From RDXT01 sp033762375 (GTDB lineage Bacteria; Bacteroidota; Bacteroidia; J057): DNA of 64,000 bases. The notes under the pieces are model-generated. The model did not search any database and had not been told where the DNA came from. It was given only the letters and a program-made list of their open reading frames with translations. The stretch spans positions 84,403 through 148,402 of the forward strand of contig JANRLQ010000042.1 in assembly GCA_033762375.1 (NCBI GenBank), in the 5' to 3' direction. Positions 1 to 7,282 of this stretch are shown piece after piece; within the stretch, counting starts at the first letter, position 1, and each line of letters starts with the position of its first letter. Both the position numbers and the translations under genes were made by a program.

Positions 1-228
1 AAGGAAGTGCTGCTGCCCCACAAGAAGAAAAGGGGGGGGAAACTGGAAGAAGAGAAAAAAACGGAGAATCAGGATCTGGCACGGGAACGAATCCGGGTTG
101 AACACAGCATCGGGGGTATGAAGCGCTACCGAATCCTGGCTGACAGGCTACGGATGCATGATTTCTCTTTTTATGACGAGGTGCTTGAGGTTTGTGCTGG
201 ATTATGGAATATGAAACTAACTGCTTGA
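1..228 (+). mobile_element. IS5-family transposase, C-terminal fragment (cut by window edge)
   Basis: This is the last 75 codons of a DDE transposase and is open at the left window edge. It carries the stretch LARERIRVEHSIGGMKRYRI, typical of the third catalytic region of IS5-type (DDE_Tnp_4) transposases, where the Glu of RVEHSIG is the last acid of the DDE triad. The stop codon is at 226-228. The terminal inverted repeat is expected just downstream; the sequence at about 231-251, ending GTCTAA, is a candidate, but the other end lies outside the window. The element sits directly against the 5' end of the GHKL ATPase gene and probably interrupts it. The family assignment is good; the exact IS group is not determined. 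Confidence 0.8.
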
Positions 229-234
229 CTTACA

Positions 235-981
235 GTGCGCAACTTGTCTAATATGTCCGCTGCACTAGGCGCTGTACTAGATTTGCTGATAGAAAAACTA
301 CACACTATCCGTTTTACCCACATTCCGGACAGTACAAGGAAAATCCTTCAAAGAAATGGTTTTCTGAGCTATTTTGGTTTTTTAGGCTATGCTGATCATT
401 TGCATACTACTATTCCTTACCAGAAACTCCGGCCTTCAGATGGGCGATTTTTCAGCGAGTACGTAATCGGACCTTTATTAAATCGGCCCGAATTACCATC
501 TATGTCAGAGGCGCTCAAGCAGAAGATGACAGAGTCTATCTACGAGATATTTGTCAATGCCCAGATTCATAGCGAAACAGAATATATCTATACATGTGGG
601 CAGTTTTATCCCAATAAACAAAGAATCGAGTTTACAATTACAGATATAGGTGTCGGCTTCCGCGAAAAGTTCAGGCGCAGGTTCAGTAGGGAGATTAGCG
701 CAGAGCTTGCCATCCGTTGGGCGGTTCAGGACCGTCATACGACCAAAGAAGACATTAGTGGCGGCATTGGGTTAGCACTGATGCGCGAATTCATCCACCT
801 CAATAATGGCAAACTCCAGATCGTAAGCGGCAACGGTTTTTACCAGTTCGACGTATCAGGTGAACAATCTGCAACACTTGATGCGGAATTTCCAGGTACA
901 GTTGTTAATTTACAGTTCTGTACGGATGATGCCCGTTCGTATGCTCTTGAGCTGGAAGATGGGACTGATGACATTTTCTAA
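235..981 (+). CDS. GHKL/HATPase-domain ATP-binding protein, probably 5'-truncated by an IS
   Basis: A Bergerat-fold ATPase resembling anti-sigma-factor kinases. Visible motifs are the N-box (E104 to N108 in SIYEIFVNAQIHS), the G1 box D137-IGVG and the G2 box GGIGLALMREFI at about 176. The C-terminus is acidic. The open frame begins at GTG 235, only 6 nt after the transposase stop, with an in-frame ATG at 253. From memory of related Bacteroidota proteins, the segment NMSAALGAVLD lies inside an N-terminal domain, so the first part of the protein appears to be missing; this is inference. GTG 235 would lie inside the IS end, so ATG 253 is the likelier residual start. It is followed after 11 nt by a STAS-like gene and then a PIN gene, suggesting one operon. 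The molecular target is unknown. Confidence 0.8.
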   Translation: MRNLSNMSAALGAVLDLLIEKLHTIRFTHIPDSTRKILQRNGFLSYFGFLGYADHLHTTIPYQKLRPSDGRFFSEYVIGPLLNRPELPSMSEALKQKMTESIYEIFVNAQIHSETEYIYTCGQFYPNKQRIEFTITDIGVGFREKFRRRFSREISAELAIRWAVQDRHTTKEDISGGIGLALMREFIHLNNGKLQIVSGNGFYQFDVSGEQSATLDAEFPGTVVNLQFCTDDARSYALELEDGTDDIF

Positions 982-992
982 CTTTTTGTCAC

Positions 993-1340
993 ATGGAAAA
1001 ACTTAGTATTCAAGTATATAATATCGTCGGATCGCCTTACTGCGTAGAGGCCGAGGATGGGTATAAAGTGTATGCTATGATCAAAGCTGCACTAGCGGGA
1101 AACAGACAAGTAGAGCTCTCCTTCCTGAATGTTGAGATTCTGACTACGGCCTTTCTGAATACTGCTGTAGGCCAGCTCTACCGTGATTTTTCAGAGGAGC
1201 AGGTAAAAGCTGCGGTATCAGTAGCGCATATTACCCCGACAGGTCGAGTGGCGCTCAGGCGGGTGGTGGAGACCGCCAAACTATACTACAAAGATCCAGA
1301 AGCAATGGAACGCAGCGTCCGCGAGGTGCTGGGCGAATAA
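993..1340 (+). CDS. STAS-like domain protein (DUF4325 family)
   Basis: A 115-residue protein matching the DUF4325 STAS-like family by its core FLNVEILTTAFLNTAVGQLY (residues 44-63). STAS domains in SpoIIAA-type antagonists bind GHKL anti-sigma kinases and are phosphorylated on Ser/Thr. Here Thr51 and Thr52 lie near the position where such a site could be, but no phospho-site is proven. The gene starts with ATG 11 nt after the ATPase gene and ends 10 nt before the PIN gene, so the three are almost certainly co-transcribed. No signal peptide or membrane segment is seen, so it should be cytoplasmic. The family call is fairly sure; a partner-switching role is inferred from the gene pairing. Confidence 0.75.
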   Translation: MEKLSIQVYNIVGSPYCVEAEDGYKVYAMIKAALAGNRQVELSFLNVEILTTAFLNTAVGQLYRDFSEEQVKAAVSVAHITPTGRVALRRVVETAKLYYKDPEAMERSVREVLGE

Positions 1341-1350
1341 ATACTGTGTT

Positions 1351-1887
1351 ATGGCTAAGACCTACCGCATTCATGAAATTCCTCAATTGGCTGACAGATC
1401 TGTACTCTTTGATGCTAATGTACTGATCTACAACTTTTGGCCCTCGGGAAATCAAGCTTGGGAAGCAGTTTACTCCAGGGCATTTGGTCAATTATTACAC
1501 CAAGGCAATCCGTTATACGTGAGCCTGACTATCCTGTCAGAAGTCATCAACAGGGCTCTCCGGCTGGAATACAACAATTATCTTCAGCGGACGAGCAGAG
1601 GACAGCATACTTTTCCATTTAAAAAATATCGTGATAGCTCGGATGGTCAGCAGATGCTCTCAGACATCTACGACATCGTGCGGGATACTATTCTTTTGCA
1701 CTTTACAATGGTTGACCAGTGCCTCAGCAATGCCGAGACAATTTCACTGCTAACACCAGGCACACTAGATTTCAACGATGCCTACATCGTAAAACTTTGT
1801 CAGGATCATAGTTTGGTTTTGCTGACGAATGATTCAGATTTCAAAAACGCAGGATTAGACTTGCTGAGTTCGAATCATGGGCTGTAA
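1351..1887 (+). CDS. PIN-domain protein (putative ribonuclease)
   Basis: A 178-residue PIN-domain protein. All expected acidic active-site residues can be seen: D21 in VLFDANVLI, E64 in LTILSEVINR, D143 in LDFNDAYI and D161/D163 in LLTNDSDF. PIN domains are Mg-dependent RNases, commonly VapC-type toxins. This protein is longer than usual VapC (about 130-140 residues) because of an insert at about residues 75-110. No small antitoxin of the VapB kind lies upstream; the preceding genes are instead the STAS-like and GHKL ATPase genes, 10 nt away. It may therefore be an effector governed by a partner-switch pair, although a DNA- or rRNA-processing role is not excluded. Confidence 0.8.
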   Translation: MAKTYRIHEIPQLADRSVLFDANVLIYNFWPSGNQAWEAVYSRAFGQLLHQGNPLYVSLTILSEVINRALRLEYNNYLQRTSRGQHTFPFKKYRDSSDGQQMLSDIYDIVRDTILLHFTMVDQCLSNAETISLLTPGTLDFNDAYIVKLCQDHSLVLLTNDSDFKNAGLDLLSSNHGL

Positions 1888-1959
1888 TACTTCCCGCTCC
1901 ACAGCCATCTGCACCTCCTGGAGGATTATGTATGTCAGGCGATTTTCCCATTTCCACCG

Positions 1960-1967
1960 TATCTTTG
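1960..1967 (+). promoter_or_regulatory. candidate -7 promoter box (TATCTTTG)
   Basis: TATCTTTG fits the Bacteroidota -7 consensus TAnnTTTG and ends 4 nt before the ATG at 1972. If it is used, the transcript would be leaderless or nearly so. No clear -33 TTTG is seen at the expected spacing. Confidence 0.4.
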
Positions 1968-1971
1968 CCCC

Positions 1972-2460
1972 ATGAAGATCACCACGGAGACACCAGACCT
2001 GCTGGTTTTGCAGGAGGAGCGTTTTTTGTATCGCACCTGGGTGCTGGCACTGACCATGTCCGGGGTCGCCCTGATCCTGGGGTCAGTGCGGGAGTACGGG
2101 ATTCAGGCTGTGTACCGGCCGCTCTACGGGCTGGGGCTGATGCTGGCCCTGGGGAGTTTTGGCTGGTTTGCGCTGGGCCTGCCCCGGCGGCGGGTGGTCG
2201 TAGATCGCCAGGCAGGACTGTTGATCCTGCAGGGGTGGCGCGGCTTCCGGTGTGCCCGGCAGGTGTCATTCCCCCTCGCCCAGGTGACAGACCTGCGCAT
2301 TGAGCAGCGTACCCGTACCGCGCCCAACGGCCTGCCCCGTGCGACGTATCGGGTCGCCATCTGGCAGGGCGATACCTGGATACCCCTCACCGGACGATTT
2401 GACGAGGATGAGCCAGAGGCCCGGCGTTTGGCCCATCTCCTCCGGCACCGATTGAGCTGA
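1972..2460 (+). CDS. hypothetical membrane protein, two TM segments
   Basis: A 162-residue protein without a recognised family. Two hydrophobic segments at about residues 24-42 and 49-69 form a membrane hairpin. They are followed by a basic, mostly beta-type soluble domain (RRRVVVDRQAGLLILQGW onward) that resembles the general pattern of membrane-anchored PH-like domains; this resemblance is only an impression. It stands alone after the PIN gene on the same strand, with its own possible promoter at 1960. High-GC third positions match the neighbouring housekeeping genes, unlike the more AT-rich module before it. Confidence 0.6.
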   Translation: MKITTETPDLLVLQEERFLYRTWVLALTMSGVALILGSVREYGIQAVYRPLYGLGLMLALGSFGWFALGLPRRRVVVDRQAGLLILQGWRGFRCARQVSFPLAQVTDLRIEQRTRTAPNGLPRATYRVAIWQGDTWIPLTGRFDEDEPEARRLAHLLRHRLS

Positions 2461-2546
2461 CACGCAGGGGCAGATCACGCTCCTGTCCGGCAGGAGACAT
2501 TTGGGTACCGGGCTGAGGCAGATATTTACCTGTAAAAAGCGCTTAT

Positions 2547-3458
2547 ATGAAAATCAACCTCATTGCCCTGATGCTGGCGGCCTTGTTGGGCCTGGCGGGC
2601 TGTATTGGCGTGGACATCCGGCAGGACACCATTGTCTCTGTCGTCATCAGTGCACCGGCCGGTTCCGTCAAAAAAGGCGAAACCCTGACGTTTTCTGCTT
2701 TGCTGATGAATACCTTTGGGGATTTGTTTTCGGGTGCCATTACGTGGACGACCGCTGACCCCACCATTGCGACCATCACCCCGGATGGTGTCCTGACGGC
2801 CCTGAAACAAGGCCAGACAGCAGTATTGGCGACCCATGCCGGTATCACCAGCGACCCTTTTCTGGTGACAGTTGTGGTCAATGAAGATGACCTGGCACGG
2901 ATCGTGATCCTGGGCAGTGTCAATACCCTGGCTATCGGTGACAGCCTCCAGCTGATGGCGCGGGCTGAGGATGCTGCCGGCAATGTCCTGGAGGGGCTTA
3001 CCTATACGTGGAGCAGCCAGGTACCAGCCGTCGCATCCGTCTCTCAGACAGGCTGGGTGCGGGGACTTGGCCCCGGCAATGCCGGGATCGTCGCGACTGC
3101 CAACGGGATTTCCAGCGACCCATATGCCGTTACGGTCGGAGCACCTGCCCGTCAGGGTACTTTTGTCGGATCCAATGGTTACACGGTACGCGGCGGAGTA
3201 GAGGTGTTTGTAGAAAACAATACCCTCAAAATCAGCCTGGGGAGTGATTTTCTTGCCAGCAATGGTCCCGGTGTGTATGTATATCTGACCAATAGCCAGT
3301 CCACAGCCAATGGCGGGCTGGAAGTATCTGCCCTGCGCAAAAACACAGGCGCTGACACCTATGAGGTCGCCGGATCTGTAGGTCTGTATGACTATACGTA
3401 TGTCATGATCCTCTGCAAGCCTTTTAACGTGCCCTTCGGTTACGCCAAACTCAACTGA
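2547..3458 (+). CDS. lipoprotein with two Big2-type Ig-like domains and a DM13 domain
   Basis: A 303-residue predicted lipoprotein. It has a signal peptide with lipobox LAGC at residues 16-19. Two bacterial Ig-like (Big_2) domains follow, at about 28-110 and 114-198, each with the typical pattern 'W.s.dp.iatIt.dGvltal..G.a.v'. The C-terminal ~100 residues (GTFVGSNGYTVRGGVEVF to CKPFNVPFGYAKL) match the DM13 domain, a small extracellular domain with a conserved Cys suggested to take part in redox or electron transfer. The next gene starts 9 nt downstream and encodes a beta-barrel, so the two probably form an operon and act together at the outer membrane. Confidence 0.75.
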   Translation: MKINLIALMLAALLGLAGCIGVDIRQDTIVSVVISAPAGSVKKGETLTFSALLMNTFGDLFSGAITWTTADPTIATITPDGVLTALKQGQTAVLATHAGITSDPFLVTVVVNEDDLARIVILGSVNTLAIGDSLQLMARAEDAAGNVLEGLTYTWSSQVPAVASVSQTGWVRGLGPGNAGIVATANGISSDPYAVTVGAPARQGTFVGSNGYTVRGGVEVFVENNTLKISLGSDFLASNGPGVYVYLTNSQSTANGGLEVSALRKNTGADTYEVAGSVGLYDYTYVMILCKPFNVPFGYAKLN

Positions 3459-3466
3459 TATTCCCC

Positions 3467-4318
3467 ATGAAAAAGATCATAACCTTAAGCCTTGCGGCAT
3501 TTCTGATGCTGGCAGGTGGTACCGTCCGGGCAGGGGGCCCCTGGGCTTCCGGCAAAAACCACGGATATGCCAAGCTGGGCCAGCGTGCGATTGTAGGCCG
3601 GAATTTTTTTAACCTGTCCGGCGAGATTATTCCCATCACAACCACGGGGGTATATATTACAAGTTTTTATGGCGAATACGGCCTGACGAACCGACTGACG
3701 GCAAGGGCCTATCTGCCTTTTTACTTTCGCTCGACCCTGAACGAAGTCCGGTACGAACCCAGCGGACGGGTGGTGCCAGGAGATGTCCTCAACAGTGTTT
3801 CGGATGTGGACGTGAGCCTTTCCTATGCATTGATTCAGGGTAAGCCGTTTGCGCTGGGGGCTTCCCTCCAGCTCGGGCTCCCGGTTGGCAATCCCGGCGG
3901 CGGGGCTACCGGCCTGCTTCAGTCCGGTGATGGTGAGTTTAACCAGCTCCTGCGGCTGGAGGCCGGGTATTCGTTTCATCCGGCACCGGTGTTTGTGCAT
4001 GGCAGCGCCGGGTTTAATAACCGTACACGGGGCTTCTCGGACGACCTGCATTTCACCCTGGAAGGTGGTATCACCCTACGGGAGCGGGTCACGCTGATCC
4101 TGAAAAGTTATGCAGTGATCCCCCTTCGCAATGGGGACGCCAACCTCTCCACAACAGGCCTGTTTTCAAACAATATCCAGTACATATCCTTCGGACCTGA
4201 AGTGAATGTACGGCTGGCAGGTGAGTGGGGGATCAGTGCCGCTATATTTGGGGCAGGCGCAGGGCGTAATGTCCTGGCAGCCCCCAGCCTGGAGAGCGGG
4301 GTGTACGTCAAGTTTTAA
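3467..4318 (+). CDS. outer-membrane beta-barrel protein, transporter-like
   Basis: A 283-residue protein with a cleavable signal peptide (about residues 1-22, ending VRAGG) and alternating amphipathic strands ending in a C-terminal aromatic, YVKF, as in outer-membrane barrels. The general appearance matches the MetA/'transporter' type barrels (long strands with GLTNRLTARAYLPFYF, GPEVNVRLAGEWGI). It follows the DM13 lipoprotein gene by 8 nt and precedes an HU-like gene. The substrate is unknown. The barrel call is fairly sure; the subfamily is not. Confidence 0.65.
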   Translation: MKKIITLSLAAFLMLAGGTVRAGGPWASGKNHGYAKLGQRAIVGRNFFNLSGEIIPITTTGVYITSFYGEYGLTNRLTARAYLPFYFRSTLNEVRYEPSGRVVPGDVLNSVSDVDVSLSYALIQGKPFALGASLQLGLPVGNPGGGATGLLQSGDGEFNQLLRLEAGYSFHPAPVFVHGSAGFNNRTRGFSDDLHFTLEGGITLRERVTLILKSYAVIPLRNGDANLSTTGLFSNNIQYISFGPEVNVRLAGEWGISAAIFGAGAGRNVLAAPSLESGVYVKF

Positions 4319-4450
4319 GGAAGGCATGGGGGCAGTTGATTAACAATGATTTAACGCATTCTTAATCAGTTGCATTACCCGGAAGCGGGAGAGTGAGGCT
4401 AATTTTAGTCCATCAGATAGGTTCATCATCTTCTCCTAACTCCTCTACCC

Positions 4451-4729
4451 ATGATCCAGCAAGTGGTCAATGCCCTGCGCGAGCAGCATAACCTGACGGA
4501 AGAAAAAGCCCGTGCCATTTTTGATACCGTGATCAACTCTATCCAGGATGGACTTTTTGATGACGGCGAGATCCGCCTCCGGGGTTTCGGTCGGTTTCAT
4601 ATCGTAGAGCGTGCCGAGCGCAAAGGCCGCAACTTCAAGACCGGCGAGACCATCCTGATCCCATCCTACAAGGAGATCGAGTTTGAAGCCTATGAAGAGC
4701 TCACCGATCGCCTGAATGCTATGGGTTGA
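4451..4729 (+). CDS. HU/IHF-family DNA-binding protein
   Basis: A 92-residue nucleoid-associated protein of the HU/IHF family. It has an N-terminal helical dimerisation part (residues 1-40), the conserved GEIRLRGFGRFHIVER strand region (about 39-54), and a DNA-binding arm with KGRNFKTGETILIP (about 58-71). An oddity is that the highly conserved Pro of the arm tip (usual NPxTG) is replaced by Phe62, which could change how the arm intercalates and bends DNA. It is transcribed alone and followed by a good terminator at 4759-4790. Confidence 0.9.
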   Translation: MIQQVVNALREQHNLTEEKARAIFDTVINSIQDGLFDDGEIRLRGFGRFHIVERAERKGRNFKTGETILIPSYKEIEFEAYEELTDRLNAMG

Positions 4730-4758
4730 GGCGCAAGACTATCTTCTGTTTTCGTTTG

Positions 4759-4790
4759 CCCGTCTCCTGTCAGTGGAGGCGGGTTTTTTT
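4759..4790 (+). terminator. rho-independent terminator after the HU-like gene
   Basis: The stem CCCGTCTCC / GGAGGCGGG (one G-T pair) has a 6-nt loop and is followed by seven T residues. It lies 30 nt after the HU-like stop codon. Confidence 0.85.
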
Positions 4791-5020
4791 GTGGGAGTAG
4801 TTCGGGATAATGAAAAAAACTTTTGTACGAAATACCTGATTTTTTCACCAAACACGTACCTTCGCCCCGCTGAAGTGTCATGCATTCCAGGAGTTACAGG
4901 CACCTGCATCAGGAAAACAAAAGACCGGGCCAGGGACCAGCTTCTGTGACCTGGAGGCTAATTCCCGTCTTTAGATGAGATTCACCCAGCGAGATTTTCT
5001 GTTTATTACCCCAACCCACT

Positions 5021-5827
5021 ATGGACATCACCACTTCCCTCCAACAACTCTCGACCCTGGCCGTAGCCTATGCCCCCAAGCTGGCACTGGCGATTCTGAC
5101 CCTGATCGCAGGATTTTGGCTGGCTGGCCGCCTCGGCAGGCTGGTCGCTACCCTGCTGGAACGCCGCAGCCTGGATGCAGCTGTGCGTACGTTTCTCTCT
5201 GACCTGACCGGGATGCTGATCAAAGTCATGGTGGTCGTGACCGCTGCTGACATGATCGGCATCGAGACGACTTCTTTTGTCGCGATCCTGGGTGCTGCCG
5301 GCCTGGCGGTGGGCCTGGCCCTGCAGGGCAGCCTCGCCAATTTTGCCGGCGGTGTGATGATCCTGCTATTCAAGCCTTTCCGGGTGGACGACCTGATCCA
5401 GGCCCAGGGGTATACAGGCCACGTGCGGGCGATCAACCTTTTTGTGACAACGCTGGAGACCCCGGACAGCAAGACCGTGGTCATCCCCAATGGCCCTCTG
5501 TCCAATGGTATCATCACCAACCTCTCCACCATCGGCTCACTCCTGGTCGAGATCAAGGTGCTGGTGGGATACGACGCTGACCTGGCAAAGGTACGTGAGG
5601 TGACGCTGCAAGCCTGCCGCGCCAATCCCAAAGTCCTGCAAACTCCCGCTCCGACCCTGAATGTCCTCGAAATGGGTGCCGGGAGCGTGACCCTGAGCAT
5701 CCGGCCGTATGCCACGACGGCTGATTACTGGGATGTGTACTTCGGCCTTCAGGAGCAACTGATCAAGGCATTTAATGAAAACGGCATCGCTAACCCAATC
5801 CCTCACCAGGTGGTGATCGAGGCGTAA
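5021..5827 (+). CDS. MscS-family small-conductance mechanosensitive channel
   Basis: A 268-residue protein with three N-terminal membrane segments (about 20-40, 60-80, 85-105) and the pore-lining helix FVAILGAAGLAVGLALQGSL, followed by the MscS beta domain signature FKPFRVDDLIQAQGYTGHV and TVVIPNGPLSNGIITNLS. The length matches the minimal MscS family, which opens on membrane tension to release solutes during hypo-osmotic shock in the inner membrane. The gene stands alone, with 191 nt before ftsX-side sequence including a GC-rich hairpin. A TACCTTCG box at 4857-4864 is a possible promoter element. Confidence 0.93.
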   Translation: MDITTSLQQLSTLAVAYAPKLALAILTLIAGFWLAGRLGRLVATLLERRSLDAAVRTFLSDLTGMLIKVMVVVTAADMIGIETTSFVAILGAAGLAVGLALQGSLANFAGGVMILLFKPFRVDDLIQAQGYTGHVRAINLFVTTLETPDSKTVVIPNGPLSNGIITNLSTIGSLLVEIKVLVGYDADLAKVREVTLQACRANPKVLQTPAPTLNVLEMGAGSVTLSIRPYATTADYWDVYFGLQEQLIKAFNENGIANPIPHQVVIEA

Positions 5828-5845
5828 GCCGGTGTACCCGTATCA

Positions 5846-5877
5846 ATCCCCGGCATTCTTTATCGGATGCCGGGGAT
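5846..5877. repeat. GC-rich inverted repeat between mscS and ftsX
   Basis: An 11-bp perfect stem ATCCCCGGCAT / ATGCCGGGGAT has a 10-nt loop. There is no T tract on the plus side, so it may be a weak terminator or an mRNA-stabilising hairpin rather than a classical terminator. Confidence 0.55.
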
Positions 5878-5897
5878 CGTTATGTCAGGGATTTCGC

Positions 5898-5905
5898 TAT
5901 ATTTG
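5898..5905 (+). promoter_or_regulatory. candidate -7 promoter box (TATATTTG) before ftsX
   Basis: TATATTTG is a full match to TAnnTTTG and ends 8 nt before the ftsX ATG, predicting a very short or absent 5' leader. A -33 element is not obvious. Confidence 0.4.
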
Positions 5906-5913
5906 GCCTTGCA

Positions 5914-6810
5914 ATGGCAGTTACTACCACGCTCCGGGATCGTTTTTTTCTGCGCCGTCGTTCTCGTACGGCAGCAGTAGCTACGACCGTAATCATCTCC
6001 CTGGTGATGACCCTGATGGGAGGATTTGCGGGGGGCGTGATACTCTTGCAGGGATACCTGGAGCGGCTGGAGTCCAGCCTGGAGATGCAGATATTTCTCC
6101 ATGATGGTCTGCGCCAGGAGGCACGGGAAGCCCTGGCCTCTCAGCTCCGGGAGGCACCATATACTGATGGACTGCGGTTTATCTCGCGGGAAGAGGCTGC
6201 CCGTATCCTGCTGGACAAAACCGGAGAGGATGTCACCGTGCTGCTGGGGGGGCTGAACCCCCTGCCTGACGCGTACGCGATTCAGCTCAAACCTGCCTAC
6301 CGTCACCCTGACAGTGCGGCCCTGATCCAGGCGAGGCTGAGTGAAGATCTGGCGGTGGCGGAAGTACGGTTTCCGGCAGCCCAACTGGAGCGGGTACGTA
6401 AAAACACGGGGTTGCTGACCCTCATCGCGGGCGTACTGGGCCTGGTGCTGGGGTTGATCGCCTTTCTCCTGATCGGGTCTGCGGTGCGGCTTGCCTTGTA
6501 TGCACAGCGTCTTTCGATCCGGAGCATGCAGTTGATCGGAGCGACGGAGGGGTTTATTATGCGGCCCTTTTTGCTGGCCGGTCTGGTGCAGGGGGGCGTC
6601 GGCAGTGTGATAGCCACAGGGTTGCTGGCAGGGCTGTATGCCGTTTTGCGGACAGTGTTTGCCGACGAACTCACACCGGCTCCCGGACAGTTGACCATGC
6701 TGATTGGATTATTGGGGGGAATTGTGTTATTTGGACTTGTGATTGGCCTGACAGCCAGCTACGCAGCGGTACGACGTTTTTTGCACCGCAGCCTTGATGA
6801 ATTGATGTGA
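5914..6810 (+). CDS. ftsX: cell division permease FtsX
   Basis: A 298-residue FtsX-type permease. It has a first TM helix at about 20-45, then the periplasmic ECD (about 50-160) with the typical sequence MQIFLHDGLRQEAREALASQL and ISREEAARILL, and three further TM helices in the FtsX core (about 165-190, 215-245, 260-285). FtsX works with the ATPase FtsE to activate peptidoglycan hydrolases at the septum. The following genes, DUF3098 (4 nt away) and uppP, give the order commonly found in Bacteroidota and strengthen the call. ftsE is not in the window. Confidence 0.9.
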   Translation: MAVTTTLRDRFFLRRRSRTAAVATTVIISLVMTLMGGFAGGVILLQGYLERLESSLEMQIFLHDGLRQEAREALASQLREAPYTDGLRFISREEAARILLDKTGEDVTVLLGGLNPLPDAYAIQLKPAYRHPDSAALIQARLSEDLAVAEVRFPAAQLERVRKNTGLLTLIAGVLGLVLGLIAFLLIGSAVRLALYAQRLSIRSMQLIGATEGFIMRPFLLAGLVQGGVGSVIATGLLAGLYAVLRTVFADELTPAPGQLTMLIGLLGGIVLFGLVIGLTASYAAVRRFLHRSLDELM

Positions 6811-6814
6811 ACCT

Positions 6815-7162
6815 ATGAGCAAGCAAAAAGGACAGCCCGTAAATCAGCCGAAAAAAACACCTGCCCCTGTGCAGCAGCCTGTACGCCCTCCACAGCCGGA
6901 GCCCAAGCGCCAGCCTGAAGCCCGCAAGGCGGCAACGCCTGTGGTCTTGCCTTTCGGTCAGATGAATTATATCCTGCTGTTGGCTTGTATAGGCGTCATT
7001 GCACTGGGATTTATCCTCATGGCCCAGGATGGTTTTGTGGACGCGACCCAGTTTTCGGTCTCGCTGCACATCGCACCGCCTGTCGTAGTGGCTGGATTTG
7101 TGGGGGTGATTTTTGCGATCATGTACCGCCCCAAGTCTGCTGCTGACGATTCCAACGGCTGA
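6815..7162 (+). CDS. DUF3098 family membrane protein
   Basis: A 115-residue protein with a Pro/Gln/Lys-rich cytoplasmic N-terminus (residues 1-45) and two TM helices, QMNYILLLACIGVIALGFIL (about 49-68) and a second near 82-105, the usual DUF3098 pattern. It begins 4 nt after ftsX and lies before uppP, as in many Bacteroidota. No function is established. It is expected in the inner membrane, perhaps linked to division or envelope synthesis through its neighbours. Confidence 0.85.
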   Translation: MSKQKGQPVNQPKKTPAPVQQPVRPPQPEPKRQPEARKAATPVVLPFGQMNYILLLACIGVIALGFILMAQDGFVDATQFSVSLHIAPPVVVAGFVGVIFAIMYRPKSAADDSNG

Positions 7163-7200
7163 TCTTTCCGTTAAGCCTTCTATTTTCGCCTTAGCTGCCG

Positions 7201-7232
7201 TCCGGATACACTTATCCGGATGGGTTTGTTTT
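7201..7232 (+). terminator. possible terminator between DUF3098 gene and uppP
   Basis: TCCGGATA / TATCCGGA is a perfect 8-bp stem with a 4-nt loop, followed by the T-rich run GGGTTTGTTTT. The T tract is interrupted, so it may be an attenuator or a weak terminator. Confidence 0.45.
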
Positions 7233-7282
7233 GATTTGTGCCCGACAAATCATTTATTCTCCTTACTAACTGTCTCCATAAT

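Noticed and set aside
1932..2303. Alternative plus-strand frame overlapping the start of the two-TM membrane protein.
   Set aside because: The Gly/Ala/Pro/Arg-rich translation is typical of a frame shadow; the frame starting at 1972 has two hydrophobic helices and a soluble domain.
5846..5877. Hairpin between mscS and ftsX considered as a clear terminator.
   Set aside because: There is no T tract after the stem on either strand, so it is listed only as an inverted repeat.
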